Positions 1 through 7,397 of a DNA stretch of 13,424 bases are shown piece by piece. The notes under the pieces are model-generated. The model saw nothing but the letters and a program-made list of their open reading frames with translations, was not told the origin of the DNA and ran no database searches. The DNA is from Podochytrium sp. JEL0797 (lineage: Eukaryota > Chytridiomycota > Chytridiomycetes > Chytridiales > Chytriomycetaceae), in NCBI GenBank assembly GCA_027596195.1, contig JADGJG010000722.1, forward strand, positions 1 to 13,424. Reading direction: 5' to 3'. The position numbers and the translations under genes are program-made. Within the stretch, counting starts at the first letter, position 1. Every line of letters begins with the position of its first letter.

Positions 1-1
1 C

Positions 2-68
<67 letters not shown>

Positions 69-97
69 CCCTCCCTCCCTCGGCGGTTGCGGGGGGG
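1..97. repeat. 63-base C homopolymer followed by C/T-rich tract
   Basis: Positions 3 to 65 are an unbroken run of 63 C, followed by a C/T-rich stretch to about 80 and then a G-rich stretch. It could be a genuine low-complexity or G-quadruplex-prone tract, or an assembly-edge artefact. A second G run lies at the opposite end of the window, which makes an artefact at contig edges plausible. It shows no telomere-like unit. Confidence 0.9.
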
Positions 98-403
98 GTG
101 TTGGTGGGGGATCAGTTGAGTCATCCCCCCTTTTTGGTTTTCCCCGCTGATGGAATCTTTAAACGAGTTTTAATTGTATTCATGCTGCCGGTGAGTTCCC
201 CATTCTTACCCGACCCCCCATGGTACTTTGCATGGGATTCACTGAAGGGAACGTGGTTCCTGTGCTACCCAAGGGTGTCGGTGTGTGTGGGGCGGGAACG
301 CGTTTTCTATCCCAGCTTGTTTGATTTGAGGATTTCCTTCAGTTCTCTTTCAATAATAAAATGGAAGATAAATTACTTTCATTGTTTATTAAAAAACAAA
401 AAC
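98..403. other. Non-coding stretch downstream of FEX
   Basis: I see no credible gene here. A long plus-strand reading frame crosses this stretch but runs antisense into the fluoride exporter and resembles no protein family. The right part holds the likely 3' UTR of FEX. A plus-strand AATAAA at 355-360 could serve a gene ending further left, but that gene is not visible. Confidence 0.6.
385..390 (-). terminator. Poly(A) signal of FEX
   Basis: The minus strand reads AATAAA here, 13 bases beyond the FEX stop codon (404-406). This is a canonical eukaryotic polyadenylation hexamer in a suitable position, so the FEX 3' UTR is probably very short. Confidence 0.55.
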
Positions 404-1520
404 TCAGTTTCTCGCGAAAATATAAACAATCGCGATCACTGCGCAACTCCAAAACAGCGACATGGCCAAATACAATACAGCCTCCAACAAAGTCCCCGAA
501 TCCAACTCATTCGCAAGCGTCGACAGTGTCGAAAGTCCACCGCAAAACCCGTCGTTCATTCCACCTGCCCAGAAACTGATTTCCCACGAGCAGATTCCTT
601 CACGCACGAGCACCATTTGGGAGATGGCGCGAATCAGGGCGCCGGAAATGTTGGCGGCGAAGGTACCAATGTAGATGCGGGGACGCAAGGGGTTCAAGAG
701 CATTCCGAGACCCCATCGCGTGAGGGCACCGAGGGGACCGAATGTGACGGCGAGGGCCCAGTTGAGGAGGGAGTAATCGTGGTTGATGTCGCCGTCTCCA
801 CCGACACTCGCAAAGATGGAAATGAGAATCGAGAGCGTATATGAAACGGCGCCGAGAACCAACAAAAACAGTTCGAATGTATTGAATCCCTTCGTGACTG
901 GAGCGTGGAGACGTGCCATGAGAGCGTTGGGGAGTCTGAAGGCGGGGAGTTCCTTGGCAATCGAGTGGCCGAATCGAAGCGAGATGATGGCCATTCCGAT
1001 CGTGATTGTGAGGACGCTTGTGGAAGCGACTAGGTTTTGGAATGTGAAGTGGGACAGGGCAATGTTGAATTCGGAGGAGCCCACAAGGGCCTTGAAGTAG
1101 TCGAGCGAGAAGGACGACCAAGTGGTGATCGTGCCGCACAGGCCCGTGGAGAGTCCCGTGTAGAGGGAAAGGGAGAGATGCTGAAGTTGGGACTTGTTGG
1201 AGGCAAAGAGTCCGTACAGGAAACAACCGACTATCTGAGCCCAGATGACTCCGCTGCAGTAACAAGGTTAGTGGTGACTCAAGAGCAAGGTTTGAAACAG
1301 GCACTTACAAGACAGGCGCATCGTAATATGTATTCAAAGCATCCAGGGCTACGCGCACCAGGACGCCCACGCCGCTAAAGAAGAGGATGGCGAATGTGCT
1401 GACGAGCAGATTCTCGGTTGGCGGAGCGACCTTGGCGATCTCGGCAACGGGAATGGCCACCGCTTCGTCAGCGTGTGAATCAATAGTTGGAGTTTGCTGT
1501 GGGTGGATAGTCATGTCCAT
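404..1520 (-). CDS. FEX1: Fluoride export protein FEX (two fused CrcB-type domains)
   Basis: Membrane fluoride channel that removes toxic fluoride from the cytosol; fungal FEX proteins are two fused CrcB/Fluc domains at the plasma membrane. Two exons, 1309-1520 and 404-1253, are joined across a 55-bp intron (GTAAGT donor, CACTAAC branch point, CTGCAG acceptor), giving 353 aa. The N-terminal ~40 residues are hydrophilic and cytosolic. Domain 1 (about 38-160) holds WAQIVGCFLYG (75-85) and GLCGTITTWSS (108-118). Domain 2 (about 195-350) holds GALTRWGLG (246-254), TFAANISG (268-275, with the pore Asn272) and GFCGGLSTLST (306-316). The start is the first ATG in frame, at 1518-1520. In domain 1 the position matching the conserved pore Asn is Gln77, so the two halves look functionally unequal. 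Family assignment is firm; pore residue equivalence is by eye. Confidence 0.95.
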
Positions 1521-1942
1521 GTGGTTGCGGTGCGATTTGGGGGTTGCGGCCTCTTTTTAACGAATTCTTTGTGTGACTCTTTTGGACGAATCTTTGTCAT
1601 CTTTAAAAAAAAGGCCTGGGCGTTTCACATTTCTCAGCAGCCTGGCCAGCCAACACGCGCCATTGCCAAGCCAATTGCCAAGCCACATGATACGAGATAA
1701 ACTTTGCCTATCCGCCGAATTCGTGATTGGGACCATTATTCAGGGGTCCGGTACCCGTACTAACGACGTTGAGGAGTCTGAAGGACGAATGTCTATTAAA
1801 GAGGGCCTAATCGTAGCGAGACTGATGATTGCGGGGACGCTCAAGCTGGAGCGCTGCGACGCGATCCTGTGAAGGCAAACCCTTGGGACCTGCCAAAAAG
1901 GAGAGGGAAAGGAGAATATTGAATATTGCATATAGACAATCT
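1521..1942. other. Intergenic region, FEX promoter and receptor 3' end
   Basis: This 422-bp gap lies between two minus-strand genes, so it holds the FEX promoter and the 3' end of the receptor gene. No coding sequence is convincing. It contains an exact 12-bp tandem duplication (attgccaagcca, 1662-1673 and 1674-1685) and, read on the minus strand, a CCAAT motif near 1727-1731. There is no AATAAA just beyond the receptor stop; AT-rich ATATTGAATATTG near 1916-1928 may replace it. Confidence 0.5.
1662..1685. repeat. 12-bp direct tandem repeat, two copies
   Basis: The unit attgccaagcca occurs twice back to back without mismatch, about 140-165 bp upstream of the FEX start codon on the minus strand. 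It could be a duplicated factor-binding site or simple replication slippage. Confidence 0.85.
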
Positions 1943-3049
1943 TTACTTTATTTCGACATCAAGGTTGATCTTTTCAGGATCCAATGGCACCCCACACATC
2001 CTTCGAAAATCATTACAATACGCTTCCCGAAACTCGGTTTGGAAGCACAAGATTACAAAAACTGTCGCGAGCGGGTCCAGCGCTGGTAAAATTGCAGCCG
2101 CGATTTGCATACACGTTGAAGTGTAGATGTTTTCAAACATGTGTGTTGCCCACATGGAAAGGTAAATCATGATGATTGATGGGGTGTACAGCGCGAGTTG
2201 GAAGATTGACATGAATATGCAGCGAAGAAGGACCGTTCTGTAAGACAAACGTTTAATAATCGATCTGGCGATATGCAATTAAAATGAGAAATTCATGTAC
2301 CGGTGGATTTTTGTGGTCTCACTCGGTCGTGGTCGGACCGCCCATTTCTCCGCGTCGTCGTCGTAGATATCGGCAATGAGAAAGAAAGTATTCTCATAAA
2401 CGGCACAAATGGCAATCGAGACGAGCGGGAAGAACGACAAGCCCATCATGAAAAGGACGCCATGCACGCTTTTTGGAGCCGGTGAAGGAGCGCCGAGGGC
2501 GTCATATTGTATCGGGATACCGAGAGGCAAGAAGCTCCAATCGCAGTCTTGGCCAAGAGCAAATGACGACACGAGGGCAGCCCAGAATGGTAAGCCCACA
2601 AGCCCGATGGAGATGATCCATTGGATTGGCAATCGTTTCTGAGTCCGGACGAGAGAGTGTCTCTCGAGGGCGAGAAGGAGGTTGAGGGTGAAGAGAAGGA
2701 TGAGAAGGAGATATCCTGTTGAGGAGAGAACGCTTGATGTTGATGGGGTCAAGGTTGTGATGTTTTGAGAATTGGAGAAGTCGAACACGGACATTTGGCC
2801 CACGGATGCTTGGAAGATGCCGTTGAGGACAGAGGCAGAGACCATGGCAGTGACGATCCATGCGATGTTGTTGGTGGAGAAGAAGAGACGCTTGAAATTC
2901 GCGGTAATGGATGCCAAGACGGTGAGGTTCACAAGGGACCCGAAGAGGCAGACGCCAGTTGCGGTGTTCGATGCAGTCACCCAGAGGTCCACGGAGGTGT
3001 TCCATTGCTGCAGATTGGCCCACTCTGTGGCGTTTGTTGCGTTGGACAT
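1943..3049 (-). CDS. Rhodopsin-like (class A) seven-transmembrane receptor
   Basis: Probable G protein-coupled receptor in the plasma membrane; ligand unknown. Exons 2301-3049 and 1943-2237 join across a 63-bp intron (GTACAT donor, TTACAG acceptor) to give 347 aa. The N-terminus has three sequons (N3, N6, N17), consistent with an extracellular, glycosylated end. Seven hydrophobic segments: about 30-50 (with Asn41 in GSLVNL, matching the TM1 Asn), 62-83, 109-129, 142-162, 195-218, 250-276, 289-313. TM3 ends in ERH (129-131), a variant of the E/DRY motif; TM6 has the kink proline (ALYTP, Pro269); TM7 has DPLATVF (304-310) where NPxxY is expected; a helix-8-like amphipathic stretch follows (about 316-330). 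The start at 3047-3049 is the first in-frame ATG. Subfamily cannot be assigned from sequence alone; another fungal 7TM family is the alternative. Confidence 0.83.
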
Positions 3050-3358
3050 GGCTTGATTGGGGCGAGTGGCGAACAAGAAATCTCAAGCCCGATTGCCCGG
3101 AAATGAGATTTTCTGTTGTTTTCACAGTCAATCAGATGGAGAGAAAACTTGCTTCTGACCATGCGCAATCCACTGTAGATGTGAAGTCTCCTTCGCGATT
3201 TCCGTTTTTCCTTTTTGTATTTCGTAAAAAAATGAATCCTCACCGCCACCACATCACCCCCAATCTGCAACCACAAAAAACAAATAGAAAAAACAAGAAA
3301 AGGGGGAGGGGCCACATCTCATCGCACGCGCGCTTTCACGCACAAACACACACACTTT
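3050..3358. other. Intergenic region, receptor promoter and ARL8 3' end
   Basis: This 309-bp gap between two minus-strand genes carries the receptor promoter and the ARL8 3' UTR. It has A-rich and CA-rich low-complexity patches (about 3273-3300 and 3341-3357). No gene, RNA or AATAAA on the minus strand was seen. Confidence 0.5.
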
Positions 3359-4879
3359 CTACTTGGAGGTTGCGTGCTTCATGAGCCACTGCAGCGTGAG
3401 GTCAATGTTGACAGAGTTTTTCGCCGAAATGGAATAGCACGAGACTTCACGGTTTGTGATGGTTTTGAGTCCCCTGTTTTGTGCATTGTGCGCGTGAAGT
3501 GAGTATGAGAGAAGGGATGAGAGAGGGAAATACAGAATTCAAAATAGGCAAGTTGGGGGAGGGGGGGGGGGGGGTTCGAAAACTCACATTTGCTCAATCA
3601 CCGCCTCCACATTCAACGCGCCCGGCAAATCATTCTTGTTTCCCAACACGAGAATCGGGATATTCACGAGCTGAGGTTTGTCGAGGAGAGTGTGTAGCTC
3701 CGTGCGTGCGGCGGGGAGTTTGGCATGGTCGGCTGAGTCGAGGACAAACACGATTGCATTGACACCTGCGGTTGTTTTTTGTGCGGGGAGGGAGGGTGAG
3801 AAAGGATGCTTTTTCGGGTGGGTCAGAAGGTGTTCACCTCTGCAGTAGCGTTCCCACATTGCTCTGAATCGCGCTTGGCCGCCGAGATCCCACAACTTCA
3901 TGACGACCTGTGAAGGAGGAAGAGTAAAAAGGACAGGATATCAGTATTTCAAACAATTTCGGTTTTGGAGGGGGATTGATGCACTCGTTCGATTCGAAAA
4001 AAATGTCTACGCGTGTGAATGGCAAAATGACACTCGGGGTCTCCGAAAACACGACAGCGCACAAATCAAAGATTTCAAGGTCCACATGCGAGGGGGCCGC
4101 GTGTTTTTGAAATTCCAGGGGTATTTCCGAAGCGGGCTCGAGTTTTTGACAGTTAGACTCCTCCAGCGTTTCGCCAAACAAACTGCATTTCATCCAAGAC
4201 AGCAAGTTTCGAGGGATTCAATCCAGCAGGGCTTTGACAGCACAGAAAAAACAAGGGTTGTGCCCCATTTTCCACAAGCGCGATCGTATGTCCGTTCGCC
4301 AAATCGCATGAATTTTTTTCTCGCTTTCGCTCGTGGGGGTTTGACGGGACGTCCAGGCAAGGCGGATGACAGAGGAAACGCGAGGACTAACCGCTCCTTT
4401 TGTGACTTTTCTGTTTGTGGGGATGGGGATTGTCGGATGGTCGTATAAATGCAAGGGTTGACGAGGGTGGAGGAGGGGACACAAAGCAGTCAGAAACAAA
4501 AAGCGAAGCAGTGAGGCAGAGGATGTACGATGGATACCTCATGTTGAATCCGACTGTGGGGATCATATCTTCGGTGAACTCGCCGTTCTGTATTTGTTTG
4601 GAGAGGGGGGTAAATAGGGGGGCCTCGGGGGCGCGAAGCGAGTGGAAGAATACGCACAGCAATGACATTGACGAGGGTTGTTTTGCCCGAGTTCTGCAGA
4701 CCCACGAGGGTCAGTTCCATCTCTGTTTGTTTGTTTGGTGTGAGTTCAACGGGCGGCGTGTGACTTTATTGGGAGGAAGGGGGAGGGAGCCGGCCGGTGC
4801 GGGATTAGTAGCACATATCACCTTGCTTGAAGAAGAGACTTCGCAGCCAGTTGAGGAATGATCGGAAGAACGAGTCCAT
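3359..4879 (-). CDS. ARL8: ADP-ribosylation factor-like GTPase ARL8
   Basis: Small GTPase that, in animals and other eukaryotes, sits on late endosomes/lysosomes and links them to kinesin motors and fusion tethers; a vacuolar role is likely here. Seven exons: 4822-4879, 4658-4722, 4538-4587, 4392-4410, 3838-3907, 3588-3765, 3359-3473, giving 184 aa (family usual about 186). The amphipathic N-terminus [16 protein letters not shown] lacks a Gly2 myristoylation site, as is typical of ARL8. Nucleotide motifs are intact: GLQNSGKT (27-34), Thr52 in PTVGFNM, WDLGGQ (70-75, catalytic Gln75), NKND (130-133), SAK (163-165). Introns are 99, 70, 127, 484, 72 and 114 bp, all GT-AG; each join restores an ARL8-conserved sequence. 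Exon 4 is only 19 bp. The start has a strong context (ACCATGG). It shares a 51-bp gap with the divergent F-box gene. Confidence 0.96.
3561..3574. repeat. 14-base G homopolymer in ARL8 intron 6
   Basis: A run of 14 G on the plus strand, preceded by GGGGGA, so the ARL8 pre-mRNA carries a C14 tract 13 bases inside the donor of its last intron. It is one of three long G/C homopolymers in the window. Confidence 0.85.
3908..4391 (-). other. Unusually long (484 bp) intron 4 of ARL8
   Basis: Boundaries are GTTAGT at the donor and TTCACAG at the acceptor; the flanking codons join to give KVTKGAVVMKLWD, continuous with other ARL8 proteins, so no exon is missing. Every other mapped intron in the window is 45-127 bp. 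I found no snoRNA boxes and no tRNA. On the opposite strand a frame beginning with ATG at 3900 stays open for 182 codons across the whole intron, ending at 4448; it matches no family I recognise. Confidence 0.8.
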
Positions 4880-4930
4880 GGTTGGTGATGAGTTGTGTTT
4901 TCAAAACAATTTTTGTCACGAAGTCCCGCC
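4880..4930. promoter_or_regulatory. 51-bp divergent promoter between ARL8 and F-box gene
   Basis: Only 51 bases separate the two opposing start codons, so both 5' UTRs and the core promoter must fit here or extend into the neighbouring coding regions. It contains an 11-base inverted repeat, GTTTT-c-AAAAC, at 4897-4907 within an A/T-rich core. No TATA box is evident. Confidence 0.6.
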
Positions 4931-6758
4931 ATGTCCCTCGATACCGATACCCCCTTGCTCCCCTTTGAGATTCTCGCTCAGATTATAGCATGGCTCCCCT
5001 ATAGCCGCCTGCACCCCCTCTTGCTTGTAAGCCACGCCTGGAAGCAGGCCGTGCAGCAACGGCTGTGGGAGCGGATCGCCGTGCGCCGGCCCCAGAGCCT
5101 GCACCTTCTTCTTGCGAGTGGAATGCGCAGCCATTTTACGGCGTTTCGCTTCGTGGGCGAAGTGGATCTGGGTTTGCTGCGCGTGCCGCACGGCGCGGAT
5201 GTGCAGGTGATTGCATTTCTCGGCCCAATTTATTCTGACCACGTGAGGAATCTAGATGCGCACACAGTTCGCCATCCTGCTGCTGCACTGCCCCGCACTG
5301 ACAATCCTCAACCTGTCAAACTGTCTCTGGCTGACAGACAAGGATCTTCTCCACATTGCGAACGCCCCTCTTCTCCACCTCAAGAATCTCAACCTGCACA
5401 ACTGCACGTCCCTTGCAGGCTCCACCCTCAACTCCCTCCTCGAATCCCTGCCCCAACTCACCCACCTCAACCTCAGCAGTTGCACAAACATCACCTCCAT
5501 GCAGTTTGCATTCAGATGCAACCGCGCCCCGCTCCAATCCATTGATTTGCGCGCCATCTTTTCACTCGTCGACATCAACAAGACCCTCGAACACATCTTT
5601 TATACCTGCAAATCAACCCTCCGCGATCTCTACATCCCAGGCCACTTTTTGTCCTCGAGCGCGTTTAATCTCTTGATCAACCTGCGTCCCTTCCTTACGA
5701 TCCAAATCCTCCACATTGAAACCCCAGCAAACCTCACTGACACGGCTCTCATGTACCTCTCCAGACACGTGAACCACCTCCGCACCCTCTCCCTCAGCCA
5801 AAGCGTGCACCTCACTTCCCCAAGTGTCGCCGCGTTCCTGTCACACACGAAACAGCTTACGGCACTCGATTTGAGCCATATCCCGAGTATCGACGATCAC
5901 GTGTTGATGTCTCTCGGTGCTGCTGCCGCGCATTGTTTGAAGTCGATTTGTTTGCGAGGGTGTTTGAAGGTTTCGGATGTGGGGTTGGAGGCTGTCGTGC
6001 ATGCGTTTCCTGGGATGGAAGAGATTTGGCTTGATTATACTGGAGTTTCGGCGCGGGGTGTGAAGAAGGTTTTGGAGGGGGGTGGGTTCTGTTTGAGGGT
6101 TGTGACTTTGAATAGTTGTCAGGGTGTGTTGGGGACGGATGTGCATCATTTGGCGAGGGTTTTGTGGGAGGAGGAGGTTGGGATTGGGATGGAGGGTAAG
6201 GGGGTGGGTGGTGGGACGAGGAGGGTCATGACGATGCCGAATTCGGGGGTGACGCTTTCGCAGCGGTGGCCTGGAGTTGGGGGCGCTGAGCATGTTGGGA
6301 GGGCGCATTCGGTGGGGTCTCAGGGGAGGGAATTTGGGTTCGGGCGGAGTGAGAGTGATTCGGTGCGAGCGAGTTCGGTGGGGGGTGGGTCGATTCGGGT
6401 TGGGTCGATTCGATCGAGTGGAGCGAGTGTGATGCGGTCGAGTGGAGATATTTCGTCGTTGTTGGGGTCGGTTTTGAAAACTCGTGGGAGTGGTGGGAGC
6501 GGGTTGGGCGCGGAAGAGGCGGGGGTTGGGAGGGTGGCGAGTGTGATGGGGTCTATTAGGAGTGGGATGGCAGGAATGGGTGGGCGGAGTGGGAGTGTTG
6601 GTGGTGGTGTGGGGAATGGAAGGGTGTCGACGATGGGGATTCCAGTGGGGATGGTGGCGCCGGGGGATGGGTTGAATCGAGGGGATGGGATCAAGTTGGA
6701 TCCGACTGTGATTGAGTTTTTGTCGAGGAGGAGTGTGGAGAGGATACGGGTGTTGTAG
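4931..6758 (+). CDS. F-box/leucine-rich-repeat protein with Gly/Ser-rich tail
   Basis: Likely substrate receptor of an SCF (Skp1-cullin-F-box) ubiquitin ligase. Exons 4931-5206 and 5268-6758 give 588 aa. The F-box is near the N-terminus (about 9-50; LPFEIL...LPYSRL...LVSHAW). Residues about 93-390 are Cys-type leucine-rich repeats of the AMN1/FBXL kind (LTILNLSNCLWLTD, LKNLNLHNCTSLAG, LTHLNLSSCTNIT, LKSICLRGCLKVSD). From about 395 to 588 the chain is Gly/Ser/Arg-rich and probably disordered, with repeated SIR units. The 61-bp intron (CAG|GTGATT donor, TTCTGAC branch point, CACAG acceptor) restores the repeat frame; a 25-bp alternative using GTGAGG at 5243 also restores frame but is too short to be likely. 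The start ATG has G at -3. Base skew flips from C-rich to G-rich near 5900. Substrate unknown. Confidence 0.87.
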
Positions 6759-6821
6759 ATTTTGGTTAAAGAGGGGGGTCCGAAGGTCGAGGAAGAGAGT
6801 GAAAATAATATACGCTTTTTA
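6759..6821. other. 63-bp convergent intergenic spacer
   Basis: The F-box and GNAT genes end tail to tail with 63 bp between stop codons, so their 3' UTRs probably overlap as antisense transcripts. The minus-strand AATAAA of the GNAT gene lies at its edge; no plus-strand AATAAA is present, only AATAATA near 6804-6810. Confidence 0.6.
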
Positions 6822-6823
6822 TT
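6818..6823 (-). terminator. Poly(A) signal overlapping the GNAT stop codon
   Basis: The minus strand reads TTG TAA TAAA, so the AATAAA hexamer shares two bases with the TAA stop (6822-6824). If used, cleavage would fall 10-30 bases further, giving an extremely short 3' UTR inside the convergent spacer. Confidence 0.5.
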
Positions 6824-7397
6824 ACAAGAATGGCAGAACAACGACTTTAAAAACCACGCCAGAATAATCCAAACTATCCACAACAGTCCAACCAGCTTTC
6901 GCATGAGCCTTCAAAGATACCTCATTTTCCGTTGCCACCTCCGTCACGCCCACCGCAAACCCCCGCGCGAGATATTCCCTGGCAAAAGCGGAATACATCT
7001 TCTGTGCCAGTCCTTGCCCGCGAAACTGCTTCGCAACACACAGTTGCGCGATGAGAGCGTAGTTCATATCGCGTAGGGGCTTCCCGCCGAAATTGATTCG
7101 AGCGTCGATCGTCTTGATGAAAAACTTGAGAAGCTCGTGAGTCGAGGCTTCCGTTCTCGTTGCAACCAAGACATAGCCAACGACTTTTTCTGTTCCGTCG
7201 ATTTCGGCAAGGGAGACAATCGCTGGAGTCGATTCGTGGAGTTTGGCGAGGTATTCAGGAGAATATTCCGCGGTGACGAAACCATCAGTTTCTTGGACTT
7301 GAATGGGCAGAAGGCGTCTCAGGTTTTCCATTTGTAACGCCTTGATTTGCTCAAGATGGGCAGGAGTCGCGAGGGCAATGCGGGCCGAGGGAATCAT
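6822..7397 (-). CDS. GNAT-family N-acetyltransferase
   Basis: Transfers an acetyl group from acetyl-CoA to an amine; the acceptor is unknown. Single exon, 191 aa, a normal length for one GNAT domain. The N-terminal strand/helix pair (RIALATPAHLEQIKALQ) is typical. GFVTAEYSPEYL (about 39-50) and KVVGYVLVATR (about 70-80) fit the central sheet. Acetyl-CoA motif A is clear: LIAQLCVAKQFRGQGLAQKM (about 113-132), containing the Q/RxxGxG/A loop QFRGQGLA. Motif B follows, with N-E-V-S-L-K-A-H-A-K-A-G-W near 155-167. No signal peptide or membrane segment. It is the only complete gene here without an intron, and its GFVT..YS architecture recalls bacterial GNAT proteins, so transfer from bacteria is possible but unproven. 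It starts 56 bp from the relic channel fragment on the other strand. Confidence 0.9.
   Translation of the reverse strand: MIPSARIALATPAHLEQIKALQMENLRRLLPIQVQETDGFVTAEYSPEYLAKLHESTPAIVSLAEIDGTEKVVGYVLVATRTEASTHELLKFFIKTIDARINFGGKPLRDMNYALIAQLCVAKQFRGQGLAQKMYSAFAREYLARGFAVGVTEVATENEVSLKAHAKAGWTVVDSLDYSGVVFKVVVLPFL

Noticed and set aside
98..844. Long plus-strand frame of 248 codons near the left edge
   Set aside because: Its right half is antisense to the well-supported FEX gene, and its translation is low complexity with no family resemblance.
2502..3131. 209-codon minus-strand frame overlapping the receptor
   Set aside because: It is an out-of-frame shadow of receptor exon 1, with Arg/His/Pro-rich composition and no membrane segments.
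3984..4000. tRNA-like GTTCGATTC (B box) in ARL8 intron 4
   Set aside because: The flanking bases pair at only three of five T-stem positions, and no anticodon or acceptor arm can be built around it.
5243..5267. 25-bp intron in the F-box gene
   Set aside because: The 61-bp alternative with the same acceptor has a branch point and a size matching neighbouring introns.
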